A stretch of 5,950 nt of DNA, from assembly GCA_958445895.1 (NCBI GenBank), contig CAUCTV010000071.1:1-5950 (forward strand). Reading direction: 5' to 3'. The stretch comes from an uncultured Collinsella sp. (GTDB lineage: Bacteria; Actinomycetota; Coriobacteriia; Coriobacteriales; Coriobacteriaceae). The translations under genes were made by a program, and so were the position numbers. The notes below the pieces were generated by a model. The model saw only the letters and a list, made by a program, of their open reading frames with translations, searched no databases and was not told the origin of the DNA. Numbering within the stretch: the stretch's first letter is position 1; each line of letters starts with the position of its first letter. This document shows, one piece after another, positions 1 to 4,983 of the stretch.

Positions 1-156
1 CGCGGGCGCCCACATGGCGATCTCAGGGTTAGGCAGCACGCGGTCGGCGATCGAGCGCAGCGCCGACCCCCAGCCGGCGTCGAGCAGGGCATTCCCGCCC
101 AGGACGAGCGCTGCGGAGAGGAGGACAAACATGGCGGCGAGCGGCTTCCTACGCAT
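1..156 (-). CDS. Hypothetical exported or membrane protein, N-terminal part (runs off left edge)
   Basis: This is the fourth gene of the minus-strand operon; only its first 52 codons are in the window. The ATG at 156 overlaps the last 8 bases of the preceding permease gene. A purine-rich GGGAGG stands four bases upstream, so the start looks real and probably depends on coupled translation. The protein begins MRRKPLAAM, a positive N-terminus, followed by a hydrophobic stretch around residues 7-20 (FVLLSAALVLGG). It then continues as a more polar segment with no stop. That pattern fits a signal peptide or a first membrane segment. There is no cysteine, so no lipobox, and a LanI-type lipoprotein is not supported. 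In related lanFEG loci the next genes are often a response regulator and a sensor kinase, and a sensor kinase would begin with such a membrane segment. That is a guess from context only; the family is not recognised. A later in-frame ATG at 132 is an alternative start. Confidence 0.6.
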   Translation of the reverse strand, partial: MRRKPLAAMFVLLSAALVLGGNALLDAGWGSALRSIADRVLPNPEIAMWAPA

Positions 157-964
157 CTACCCTCCCGTCCTCGAAGCGGCAGAACCAGGCAAGAAGGACG
201 GCGTCGGCTGCCAGGGTGAGAACGAGGCTAGCGAGCGCAGTCGTGAGGAGAGGGCCCGCCGCGCGTGCGGCGTCGATGAAGGCCTCCACCCCGAGCGACC
301 CCAGGCGCGCGGGCCAGGCGAGCGGCACCCAGCTCAGGGGCGTCGCCAGAGCGCCGGTGAGCTCGCCGGTCATGAGGCCGTGCGCAAGTCCGCCCACCGA
401 GAAGAACGCGAGGAGCACCCCCGCCGCGCCGGCGCCGATGGCGGCGTTGCGGCCGAGGCGCAGGGCCACGCCGAGCCCCAGCGCGTAGAGGGGCAAGCTG
501 CCCAGCACGATGCCCGCCCAGGCGGCCGCAAGCGGAGCGGGCCCGAGCGGCAGGCGCCCGGCGACGGCGAGCACGGCCCCGAACACGCCGAGCGCCACGG
601 CCAGCGCGCCCGCGCCGAGCGCCGCAAGGGCGAGCAGCTTCGCCGCGACGGCGCGCCCGCGCGAGGGGACCGCCGTGAGGTTGGCGAGGCGCCCGGCAGC
701 GCGCTCCTCGTCCACGGCGAGCCCGCAGACGATGGCGGACATGAGCGGCATGAGGGCGCCGAGGAACTGGGCGTAGGCGTCCGCGCCCAGCGCCGGGTCC
801 CATCGGGTTACGGAGAAGTACTCGCCGCAGGCAAGACCGGCTGCCAGGCCGCAGGCGAGGTGCACCGCCGAGAGCGGGGAGCGCGCCAGGCGCAGGGCCT
901 CGGAAAGCAGGGCCCGCGGGAGAGTCATGCGCGGCGTCGGATCGGAGAGTCGTGTCATGGCCAT
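149..964 (-). CDS. Lantibiotic immunity ABC transporter permease, MutG (LanG) type
   Basis: A 271-residue integral membrane protein, the second permease of a LanFEG-type exporter that protects a cell from lantibiotic-like peptides at the cytoplasmic membrane. The N-terminal region resembles the MutG family: a short cytoplasmic lead with SEALRLARSP (residues 21-30), then a first membrane segment (about 33-48). Next come FLGALMPLMSAIVCGL (67-82) and an acidic turn DEERAAGRL typical of this fold. Further hydrophobic segments lie at roughly 107-135, 146-168, 172-198 and 237-262, giving about six. The ATG chosen overlaps the TGA of the upstream permease gene by one base (TGATG) and is preceded by GAGGAGAGG. 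A second ATG two codons later is possible. The reading frame stays open upstream through the neighbouring gene, but only by high GC content. The partner permease and ATPase lie immediately upstream. Assignment rests on family pattern and operon position. Confidence 0.82.
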   Translation of the reverse strand: MAMTRLSDPTPRMTLPRALLSEALRLARSPLSAVHLACGLAAGLACGEYFSVTRWDPALGADAYAQFLGALMPLMSAIVCGLAVDEERAAGRLANLTAVPSRGRAVAAKLLALAALGAGALAVALGVFGAVLAVAGRLPLGPAPLAAAWAGIVLGSLPLYALGLGVALRLGRNAAIGAGAAGVLLAFFSVGGLAHGLMTGELTGALATPLSWVPLAWPARLGSLGVEAFIDAARAAGPLLTTALASLVLTLAADAVLLAWFCRFEDGRVDA

Positions 965-1734
965 CACCTCTCCTCGGAGTGCGCAAACCAGGCCGCGCCC
1001 GCCGCCGTGAGCGCGGCGAACGCGAGCGCACTGACCGCAAGGCCCGCCAGCGTGAGCATGCCGTCCGCCGTGAGCGCCCCGCCGAGCGCCATGTCCGCCG
1101 CGAGCGGCTCGCCGCTCGGCAGCACGGGAATGAAGCTCGTGGGGATGACCATGCTCGCCGACGGCGGAAAGAGCTGCGGCAGCGGCATCAGCGACCAGGC
1201 GAACCCACCCACGAGCTGCGCGGCGAGCGGGCAGAAGATGCCCGCGAGCATGCCGAGCCGCGCCGTGAGAAAGAGCCCTGCGGGGATCATCCACGCCGCG
1301 GTCACCGTGTTGGCGAGCGCGCAGAGGAGCATCGTGAGCGTGCCCGCGGCCGTGAGACCCTGCGAGGAGAACGCCGATCCCGCGAGGTAGATGCCGAAGA
1401 CCACGAGGTTCGAGAGCGTGCAAAGAGCAAGGCACCAGAGCGCCTTGGCCCACCAGGCGCGCCCGAGCGGGAAGCCCAGGCCCAGAAGCCCCCGCATCCG
1501 CGTGCGAGCGTCCGCCCGTGCGACGCACGCCACCACGAGCGATAGAGACACGGGCAGGAAGAGCGCGTACCAGTAGTTCCACGCACTAAAGATCTGCACG
1601 CCCCGGTAGGGCATCGCGCCGAGCAGCGGCATCGGCAGCGCCATGAGCACGGCCAGGCGAACCGGTGCCGCGTGGCGCGATTTCAGGGCCTCGGCGCGCA
1701 GGCCCGCGAGCAGGCCGCCTTTCTCGCCCGTCAT
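964..1734 (-). CDS. Lantibiotic immunity ABC transporter permease, MutE/EpiE (LanE) type
   Basis: A 256-residue membrane protein and the first permease of the LanFEG-like exporter. The N-terminus has LRAEALKSRH (residues 12-21), the usual cytoplasmic lead of these permeases. The first membrane segment follows at about 26-42, then a loop carrying FSAWNYWYALFLP (49-61). This aromatic-rich motif before the second segment is characteristic of the MutE/EpiE family. Further hydrophobic segments lie at about 62-73, 98-120, 133-155, 158-180 and 224-251. The central W...IPAGLFL (148-156) and the late FIPVLPSGEPL loop also match the family as I know it. The start ATG overlaps the ATPase stop codon by four bases (ATGA). 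The stop overlaps the next permease start by one base. Translation of the three transporter genes is therefore probably coupled, which would suit a complex needing fixed subunit ratios. Which peptide it acts on cannot be read from the sequence. Confidence 0.85.
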   Translation of the reverse strand: MTGEKGGLLAGLRAEALKSRHAAPVRLAVLMALPMPLLGAMPYRGVQIFSAWNYWYALFLPVSLSLVVACVARADARTRMRGLLGLGFPLGRAWWAKALWCLALCTLSNLVVFGIYLAGSAFSSQGLTAAGTLTMLLCALANTVTAAWMIPAGLFLTARLGMLAGIFCPLAAQLVGGFAWSLMPLPQLFPPSASMVIPTSFIPVLPSGEPLAADMALGGALTADGMLTLAGLAVSALAFAALTAAGAAWFAHSEER

Positions 1735-2459
1735 GCCGCCACCTCCCCGCGTGCTCGTCGCCCTTCCCGACAGAAGCTCATGAAGAGTTCCTCGAGGTCC
1801 TGCCCGGGCCGAAGCGCATCCTCGTAGGCGAGGCGCCCCCCGCAGATGATGCCGATGGTGTCCGCCATCTGCTGCACCTCGGAGAGGATGTGGCTCGAAA
1901 CGATCACCGTTGTACCCGCCGCCGCGAAGCCGCGGATCTGGTCGCGCAGCTCCTCGATGCCGATGGGGTCGAGGCCGTTGGTGGGCTCGTCGAGCACGAG
2001 CAGGCGTGGCCGGGCGATCAGCGCCAGCGCGAGCCCCAGGCGCTGCCGCATGCCCATCGAGAAGCGCCCGGCGCGCTTCTTCCCGGTGTCCGCGAGGTCC
2101 ACGGCGGCGAGCACCTCATCTATGCGGCTCTCGGGAAGGCCCAGCAGCGTGGTGCGCACGCGCAGGTTCTCGCGCGCGGTGAGGTTGGGGTAGAGCGGCG
2201 CCTCCTCGATGAGGCTGCCGATTGCGTAGAGGTCCTCGCGGCGCCAGGCGTGCCCGGCAAAGAGGATCTCCCCGGCCGTCGGCCGCAGCATCCCGCAGAT
2301 CATCTTGAGCGTTGTCGACTTGCCGGCGCCGTTGGGACCGAGCAGCCCGTACACCTCGCCCTCGCGGATATGAAGGCTCACGTCGGCCACGGCGTCCTGC
2401 GCCTGGTCGCCGCGGCCGAAGCGCTTGGTGAGCCCGCGCGTCTCGAGCATGTAACCCAT
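1731..2459 (-). CDS. Lantibiotic protection ABC transporter ATP-binding subunit (LanF type)
   Basis: A 242-residue ABC ATPase, the first gene of the minus-strand operon, which powers the two downstream permeases. Visible motifs are Walker A GPNGAGKST (41-49), signature SMGMRQR (134-140), Walker B LLVLDEP (153-159), D-loop NGLD (161-164) and H-loop histidine 190. Where most ABC ATPases have the Q-loop glutamine, this one has SLIEEAPLYP (82-91). This glutamate E-loop is a published hallmark of lantibiotic-immunity ATPases such as NukF, and together with DPIGIEELR and SSHILSEVQQ it makes the subfamily call strong. BcrA-like bacitracin exporters are the nearest alternative. I chose the ATG at 2459 because AAAGGA sits seven bases upstream. 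The frame remains open back to 2510, but that 17-residue arginine-rich extension is unlike the family. The coding region is very GC-rich compared with the genes right of 2856. Confidence 0.92.
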   Translation of the reverse strand: MGYMLETRGLTKRFGRGDQAQDAVADVSLHIREGEVYGLLGPNGAGKSTTLKMICGMLRPTAGEILFAGHAWRREDLYAIGSLIEEAPLYPNLTARENLRVRTTLLGLPESRIDEVLAAVDLADTGKKRAGRFSMGMRQRLGLALALIARPRLLVLDEPTNGLDPIGIEELRDQIRGFAAAGTTVIVSSHILSEVQQMADTIGIICGGRLAYEDALRPGQDLEELFMSFCREGRRARGEVAA

Positions 2460-2527
2460 GGGTTTATCCTTTCTCTTCCGGGCGCGCGGGCCGAGCCACC
2501 GTGCCCGCACGCTTTACCTTTCGGGTT

Positions 2528-2541
2528 CACCATCCATGGTG
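2528..2541. promoter_or_regulatory. Short dyad CACCAT-CC-ATGGTG, possible operator
   Basis: This is a perfect 6-base inverted repeat with a 2-base centre, about 70 bases upstream of the transporter ATPase start. A two-base centre is too short for a stable RNA loop, so a protein-binding site is the better reading if it matters at all. A 14-base dyad can also occur by chance. Confidence 0.25.
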
Positions 2542-2564
2542 GGGCGCGTTTCTAACGAAGCCGT

Positions 2565-2574
2565 AACGGCCGTT
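2565..2574. promoter_or_regulatory. Palindrome AACGGCCGTT, possible operator
   Basis: A perfect 10-base palindrome about 105 bases upstream of the transporter ATPase start. It is flanked by a GGGTT (2575-2579) and AACCC (2591-2595) inverted pair. It could be a regulator site for the minus-strand operon. Palindromes of this length are fairly common in GC-rich DNA, so support is weak. Confidence 0.22.
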
Positions 2575-2609
2575 GGGTTCTTTTAGCGCCAACCCTTCTC
2601 GACCCGCAC

Positions 2610-2637
2610 ATCATGATTAATTCGCTTAAGGCAACAA
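2610..2637 (-). promoter_or_regulatory. Weak promoter candidate for the LanFEG-type operon
   Basis: Read on the minus strand, TTGTTG (2637-2632) and CATGAT (2615-2610) are separated by 16 bases in the only AT-rich stretch upstream of the operon. The -10 matches four of six consensus bases and the -35 only three. It would give a leader of about 145 bases. No better candidate was seen closer to the gene. Confidence 0.22.
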
Positions 2638-2670
2638 CTTTCCCGATCGATGTAATCACCGAATCAAAAC

Positions 2671-2727
2671 GTGTACATCAGCCATCAAAGATGCCGAAAA
2701 ATGTCATATTTGGAGGCTGATGTACAC
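2671..2727. repeat. Long inverted repeat with 13-base perfect arms
   Basis: The arms GTGTACATCAGCC (2671-2683) and GGCTGATGTACAC (2715-2727) are perfect reverse complements. After two mismatched positions the pairing resumes for four bases (CAAA 2686-2689 with TTTG 2709-2712), so 17 of 19 positions pair. Each arm carries the palindrome TGTACA. The arms lie 44 bases apart, close to four helical turns, and sit in the divergent control region upstream of the promoter at 2791-2819. It could be a paired operator, a cruciform or RNA hairpin, or the remnant of a small mobile repeat. There is no clear T-run on either side, so an intrinsic terminator is unlikely. Confidence 0.75.
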
Positions 2728-2790
2728 AAATGCAGAATCCCGCACAACCCAGTAGCATCCTCCATATGTCTGGACTCTCTATGCTTACGC

Positions 2791-2819
2791 TGGATAGACA
2801 TCGCCGGAACGGGTATAGT
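2791..2819 (+). promoter_or_regulatory. Sigma-70-like promoter ahead of the phosphatidyltransferase gene
   Basis: The -35 candidate TGGATA (2791-2796) is followed after exactly 17 bases by TATAGT (2814-2819). The -10 differs from consensus at one base and the -35 at two. Transcription would start near 2826 and leave a leader of about 30 bases containing a ribosome site before the GTG at 2856. This supports that start over the upstream ATGs, which lie before the predicted transcription start. Confidence 0.55.
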
Positions 2820-2844
2820 ATCGAAAGTTTTGTCGTTAACCAGC

Positions 2845-2851
2845 GGGGGAG
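2845..2851 (+). promoter_or_regulatory. Ribosome binding site that decides the GTG start at 2856
   Basis: GGGGGAG ends four bases before the GTG codon at 2856. The upstream ATGs at 2730, 2766 and 2781 have no comparable site at normal spacing, so this supports the shorter protein. Confidence 0.6.
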
Positions 2852-2855
2852 TCCT

Positions 2856-3560
2856 GTGGGCATCAAAAAGAAGATCAAAAAGGAGCTTATCGGCACTTCC
2901 GATTACCCGTCGAATAAGATCTTTACGATCTCCAATTTCATCACCTTTACGCGCCTGATCCTCACCCTGGTATTTCTGTACCTGTTTGTGACGGATAACA
3001 ACCGCGTCATCGCCATCGTTATCTACGCCGTTGCCGCCTCTACCGACTGGATGGACGGTCAGATCGCCCGCATGACCAAGACGGTCTCGTGGCTCGGCAA
3101 GGTCATGGATCCCATCTGCGACCGCGCGCTGCTGTTCACCGGCGTACTTGGGCTGGTGGTTCGCGGAGAGCTGCCAATCTGGGTCTGCGTGCTCATTATT
3201 GGCCGCGACATCTATCTGGGCATCGGCACGCTTATCGTTCGTCATTATCACCGTCGCCCCATCGATGTCGTCTTTCCCGGAAAGATTGCCACTGCACTGC
3301 TCATGACCGGCTTCTCGCTCATGCTGCTCGGGTTCCCCGTTATTGACGGCCTGCATCTTTTACCTTCAACCCTTACGGCCTTCCCGGGCCTCAACGGAAG
3401 CTCGGTGCCCCTCGGCATCTTCTTTGTGTACGGCGGCGTGATCTTCTCCATGCTCACGGCTGTCATCTATTCCATTAAGGGCGGAGTGGCCATTAAACAG
3501 GCTCTCGCGCATCCCGAGGACGAGGACATCGACTTTCTGAACCCTGAAATCGAAGACTGA
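2856..3560 (+). CDS. CDP-alcohol phosphatidyltransferase family protein (PgsA-like)
   Basis: A 234-residue integral membrane enzyme that transfers a phosphatidyl group from CDP-diacylglycerol to an alcohol. The most likely product is phosphatidylglycerophosphate, the precursor of phosphatidylglycerol and cardiolipin. The complete family active-site pattern is visible: D64-x2-D67-G68-x2-A71-R72-x8-G81-x3-D85-x3-D89. These aspartates bind the metal ions and CDP. Hydrophobic segments lie at about 31-46, 50-63, 91-115, 118-128, 146-163 and 186-206. A lysine-rich cytoplasmic N-terminus (GIKKKIKKE) and an acidic C-terminal tail flank the core. The motif does not tell PGP synthase from cardiolipin synthase of the same superfamily, or from other CDP-alcohol transferases. 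The GTG start is chosen by its ribosome site and by homology, since family members begin shortly before the first membrane segment. A 42-codon upstream extension stays open in frame. The FHA gene follows after 66 bases. Confidence 0.88.
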   Translation: MGIKKKIKKELIGTSDYPSNKIFTISNFITFTRLILTLVFLYLFVTDNNRVIAIVIYAVAASTDWMDGQIARMTKTVSWLGKVMDPICDRALLFTGVLGLVVRGELPIWVCVLIIGRDIYLGIGTLIVRHYHRRPIDVVFPGKIATALLMTGFSLMLLGFPVIDGLHLLPSTLTAFPGLNGSSVPLGIFFVYGGVIFSMLTAVIYSIKGGVAIKQALAHPEDEDIDFLNPEIED

Positions 3561-3570
3561 TTCGTTGGGG

Positions 3571-3576
3571 TATGAT
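3571..3576 (+). promoter_or_regulatory. Possible -10 box (TATGAT) ahead of the FHA gene
   Basis: TATGAT lies in the 66-base gap between the phosphatidyltransferase stop and the FHA start. It matches five of six -10 consensus bases. No good -35 was found at the right distance; TCGAAG at 3550-3555 is weak, with 15-base spacing. A small hairpin, GCGG (3596-3599) with CCGC (3605-3608), would fall in the leader. The FHA-merR-apt set may have its own promoter here as well as readthrough from upstream. Confidence 0.35.
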
Positions 3577-3626
3577 TACGTACGGTTCATTATTTGCGGC
3601 ACGTCCGCGATAAGTTAGGGGTTGTC

Positions 3627-4061
3627 ATGGACAACATGGTTAATAATATGCCTCAGAATGATAAGACTGCTGACGCTACCTGCGTATTCCGCGTGCCTTC
3701 AAGCGACGTCACCGTTCCCGACCTCATGGCCAACGTGCGCATCACCGCCCCCGTTCTGTCCATCGTCAAGGGTCCGCAGACTGGTGCCGCCTTTGAGCTC
3801 GAGGACGACGTGACCACCATCGGCCGCGATCCTGCAAACGGCATCTTCCTCAATGACATGACCGTTTCGCGTAGCCACGCGCGCATTATTCGCGAGGGCC
3901 TCGGCGCTCGCATTGAGGACCTGGGCTCGCTCAATGGCACCTGGGTCGACGGCGCCATTGTCAACGCGGCCCCGCTGCACGATGGTTCTTCCGTCCAGAT
4001 CGGTACGTTTACGCTCATCTACCACGAGAGCACGCCGGAGCGCATCGAAACCGGTGAGTAG
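3627..4061 (+). CDS. FHA domain protein, GarA/OdhI-like
   Basis: A 144-residue cytoplasmic signalling protein. The forkhead-associated domain spans about residues 41-132, with the phospho-threonine-binding landmarks GRD (66-68), SRSHA (81-85) and SLNGTWV (101-107). The N-terminal tail holds DATCVFR (16-22), close to the ETTSVFR motif of mycobacterial GarA and corynebacterial OdhI. In those proteins kinases of the PknB/PknG type phosphorylate a threonine there and the tail folds back onto the FHA domain, switching its control of 2-oxoglutarate metabolism. One threonine (T18) is kept; the one before it is alanine. The length also matches GarA/OdhI. The ATG at 3627 is chosen because AGGGG ends five bases upstream; the frame is open from a TTG at 3594. 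The MerR gene starts three bases after the stop, an adjacency also seen for odhI-ftsR and garA-Rv1828. The target in this organism is unknown. Confidence 0.9.
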   Translation: MDNMVNNMPQNDKTADATCVFRVPSSDVTVPDLMANVRITAPVLSIVKGPQTGAAFELEDDVTTIGRDPANGIFLNDMTVSRSHARIIREGLGARIEDLGSLNGTWVDGAIVNAAPLHDGSSVQIGTFTLIYHESTPERIETGE

Positions 4062-4064
4062 GGC

Positions 4065-4943
4065 ATGGCCGAACGCAACTATCTGAGTATCGGCCAAGTC
4101 GTCAACCTTCTTCGAGGCGCATACCCCGATCTTTCGAACTCAAAAATTAGATTTCTAGAAGATGAGGGGCTCATTACCCCTCATCGTACGCCTAAGGGAT
4201 ACCGTCAGTACTCTAAGGAGGACGTTGATCGCCTGGAGGTCATCCTGCATTTGCAGAAGACCCGCTACATGCCTCTCAACGTGATTAAGCAGCGCTTGGA
4301 AAACGCCACGGACCTGTCAACGCTCGCTTACGAGGTGGGCTTGCTGTCCGATGTTCCGCTCAAGACGGAGCCCAAGGAGACTAAGCAAAAGCTGCATCCC
4401 ATTGAGACCATTCCCGATATGCTGGGCGTCGAGATTTCGTTTATCCGCTCGCTCGCCGAGAACGACCTCATTCGCATCATCAAGAGTCCGCAGAATCGTG
4501 AGCTCGTCGATGGTCGCGATTTTCCAATCATCCGCTACTGCTCCGAGCTGTCACGCTTCCATATCGAGCCCCGCAACCTGCGTCAGTACGTGTCTTCCGC
4601 CAACCGCGAGTCCTCGATGTTTGAGCAGGTGCTCGTGAGCATGCTCGGAATGGATACCTCCGATGACGAGCGCGACGCCAAGCTCGAGCGTGCGTTTAAG
4701 AAGCTTCACGACCTGACGGAAGGCGTGCACACCGCGTTGCTCAAAAACCGCGTTTTTGAGTCGCTCAATGCCGTGGTCGAGGACGCCGACATCGATGCAC
4801 TCGATGAGGAAATCACTCGCTCCGAGTCCACCAAAGCCAAAAACGAAGAGATAGCCACGCCGGCTTCGCACGAGGATTCTCTCGTAAAGCCGCTCAAGGT
4901 CGTCGCCCCTTCGCACTCCGGCACCGCCACGGAGGGCAAATAA
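4065..4943 (+). CDS. MerR family transcriptional regulator, FtsR-like
   Basis: A 292-residue DNA-binding regulator. The N-terminal MerR winged-helix domain covers about residues 6-78, with YLSIGQVVNLL, KIRFLEDEGLI and the wing PKGYRQYSKEDVDRL. Residues about 115-220 form a second region with FHIEPRNLRQYVSSANRE and a likely helical LERAFKKLHDL segment. This resembles the C-terminal part of Rv1828/FtsR proteins rather than the short metal- or drug-binding tails of classic MerR members. No cysteine-rich metal site is present. The last 50 or so residues are polar and probably disordered. In Corynebacterium glutamicum FtsR, encoded next to odhI, activates ftsZ; the same neighbour here supports an FtsR-type role, but that is inference. 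It starts three bases after the FHA stop with GGTGAG upstream, so the two are probably cotranslated. A perfect 9-base inverted repeat lies inside the HTH-coding part. Confidence 0.88.
   Translation: MAERNYLSIGQVVNLLRGAYPDLSNSKIRFLEDEGLITPHRTPKGYRQYSKEDVDRLEVILHLQKTRYMPLNVIKQRLENATDLSTLAYEVGLLSDVPLKTEPKETKQKLHPIETIPDMLGVEISFIRSLAENDLIRIIKSPQNRELVDGRDFPIIRYCSELSRFHIEPRNLRQYVSSANRESSMFEQVLVSMLGMDTSDDERDAKLERAFKKLHDLTEGVHTALLKNRVFESLNAVVEDADIDALDEEITRSESTKAKNEEIATPASHEDSLVKPLKVVAPSHSGTATEGK
4161..4185 (+). repeat. Perfect 9-base hairpin inside the MerR gene
   Basis: GATGAGGGG (4161-4169) and CCCCTCATC (4177-4185) are perfect reverse complements around a 7-base loop. The hairpin begins 96 bases into the gene, within the codons of the DNA-recognition region (EDEGLITPHR). 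An AT-rich stretch precedes it and no T-run follows. In mRNA it should be stable. It may affect message stability or translation, serve as an internal operator, or be a by-product of codon choice. Confidence 0.6.
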
Positions 4944-4983
4944 CCGCTGCCGCTTATCCGGCAACCCATTGAAAGGTCATGCA

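Larger units (their letters stand above)
2460..2855. other. Divergent intergenic region, 396 bases
   Basis: This region separates the minus-strand transporter operon from the plus-strand envelope/regulatory genes, so it should carry both sets of control signals. The half next to the transporter is GC-rich. From about 2580 onward it becomes AT-rich. It contains two short dyads (2528-2541 and 2565-2574), a long inverted repeat (2671-2727) and a promoter candidate (2791-2819), each listed separately. A plus-strand frame is open from an ATG at 2730 into the phosphatidyltransferase gene, but it has a poorly placed ribosome site and lacks family resemblance. I see no tRNA, riboswitch or convincing terminator. 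Confidence 0.75.

Noticed and set aside
14..1390. Long plus-strand open frame (458 codons) opposite the transporter permeases
   Set aside because: It is rich in Arg, Gly, Ala and Glu with no recognisable domain. It lies antisense to two clear membrane-protein genes. Long antisense frames are expected in such GC-rich DNA.
965..1582. N-terminal extension of the LanG-type permease far into the upstream gene
   Set aside because: The frame is open only because of high GC. The family length and the coupled TGATG junction with its ribosome site fix the start at 964.
2460..2510. 17-residue N-terminal extension of the ABC ATPase
   Set aside because: It is arginine-rich and unlike the family. The ATG at 2459 has a well-spaced AAAGGA, and family members start just before the LETRGLTK-like strand.
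1665..2555. Plus-strand open frame (296 codons) opposite the ABC ATPase
   Set aside because: The ATPase on the minus strand has all its motifs. The antisense product is low in hydrophobic order and resembles no family.
2671..2727. Inverted repeat read as an intrinsic terminator
   Set aside because: Neither side has a continuous T-run after the stem, the loop is long, and no gene ends close to it.
2685..3356. Minus-strand open frame opposite the phosphatidyltransferase
   Set aside because: The plus strand has the complete CDP-alcohol transferase motif in the same stretch. The antisense product is polar with no domain.
4214..4222. Strong ribosome-site-like TAAGGAGGA-type sequence inside the MerR gene
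   Set aside because: It encodes conserved S-K-E-D residues of the HTH wing region, and no credible internal start and gene follow it.
4948..4963. TGCCG-CTTATC-CGGCA hairpin between merR and apt as a terminator
   Set aside because: The stem has only five pairs and is followed by CAACCCATTG with no T-run.
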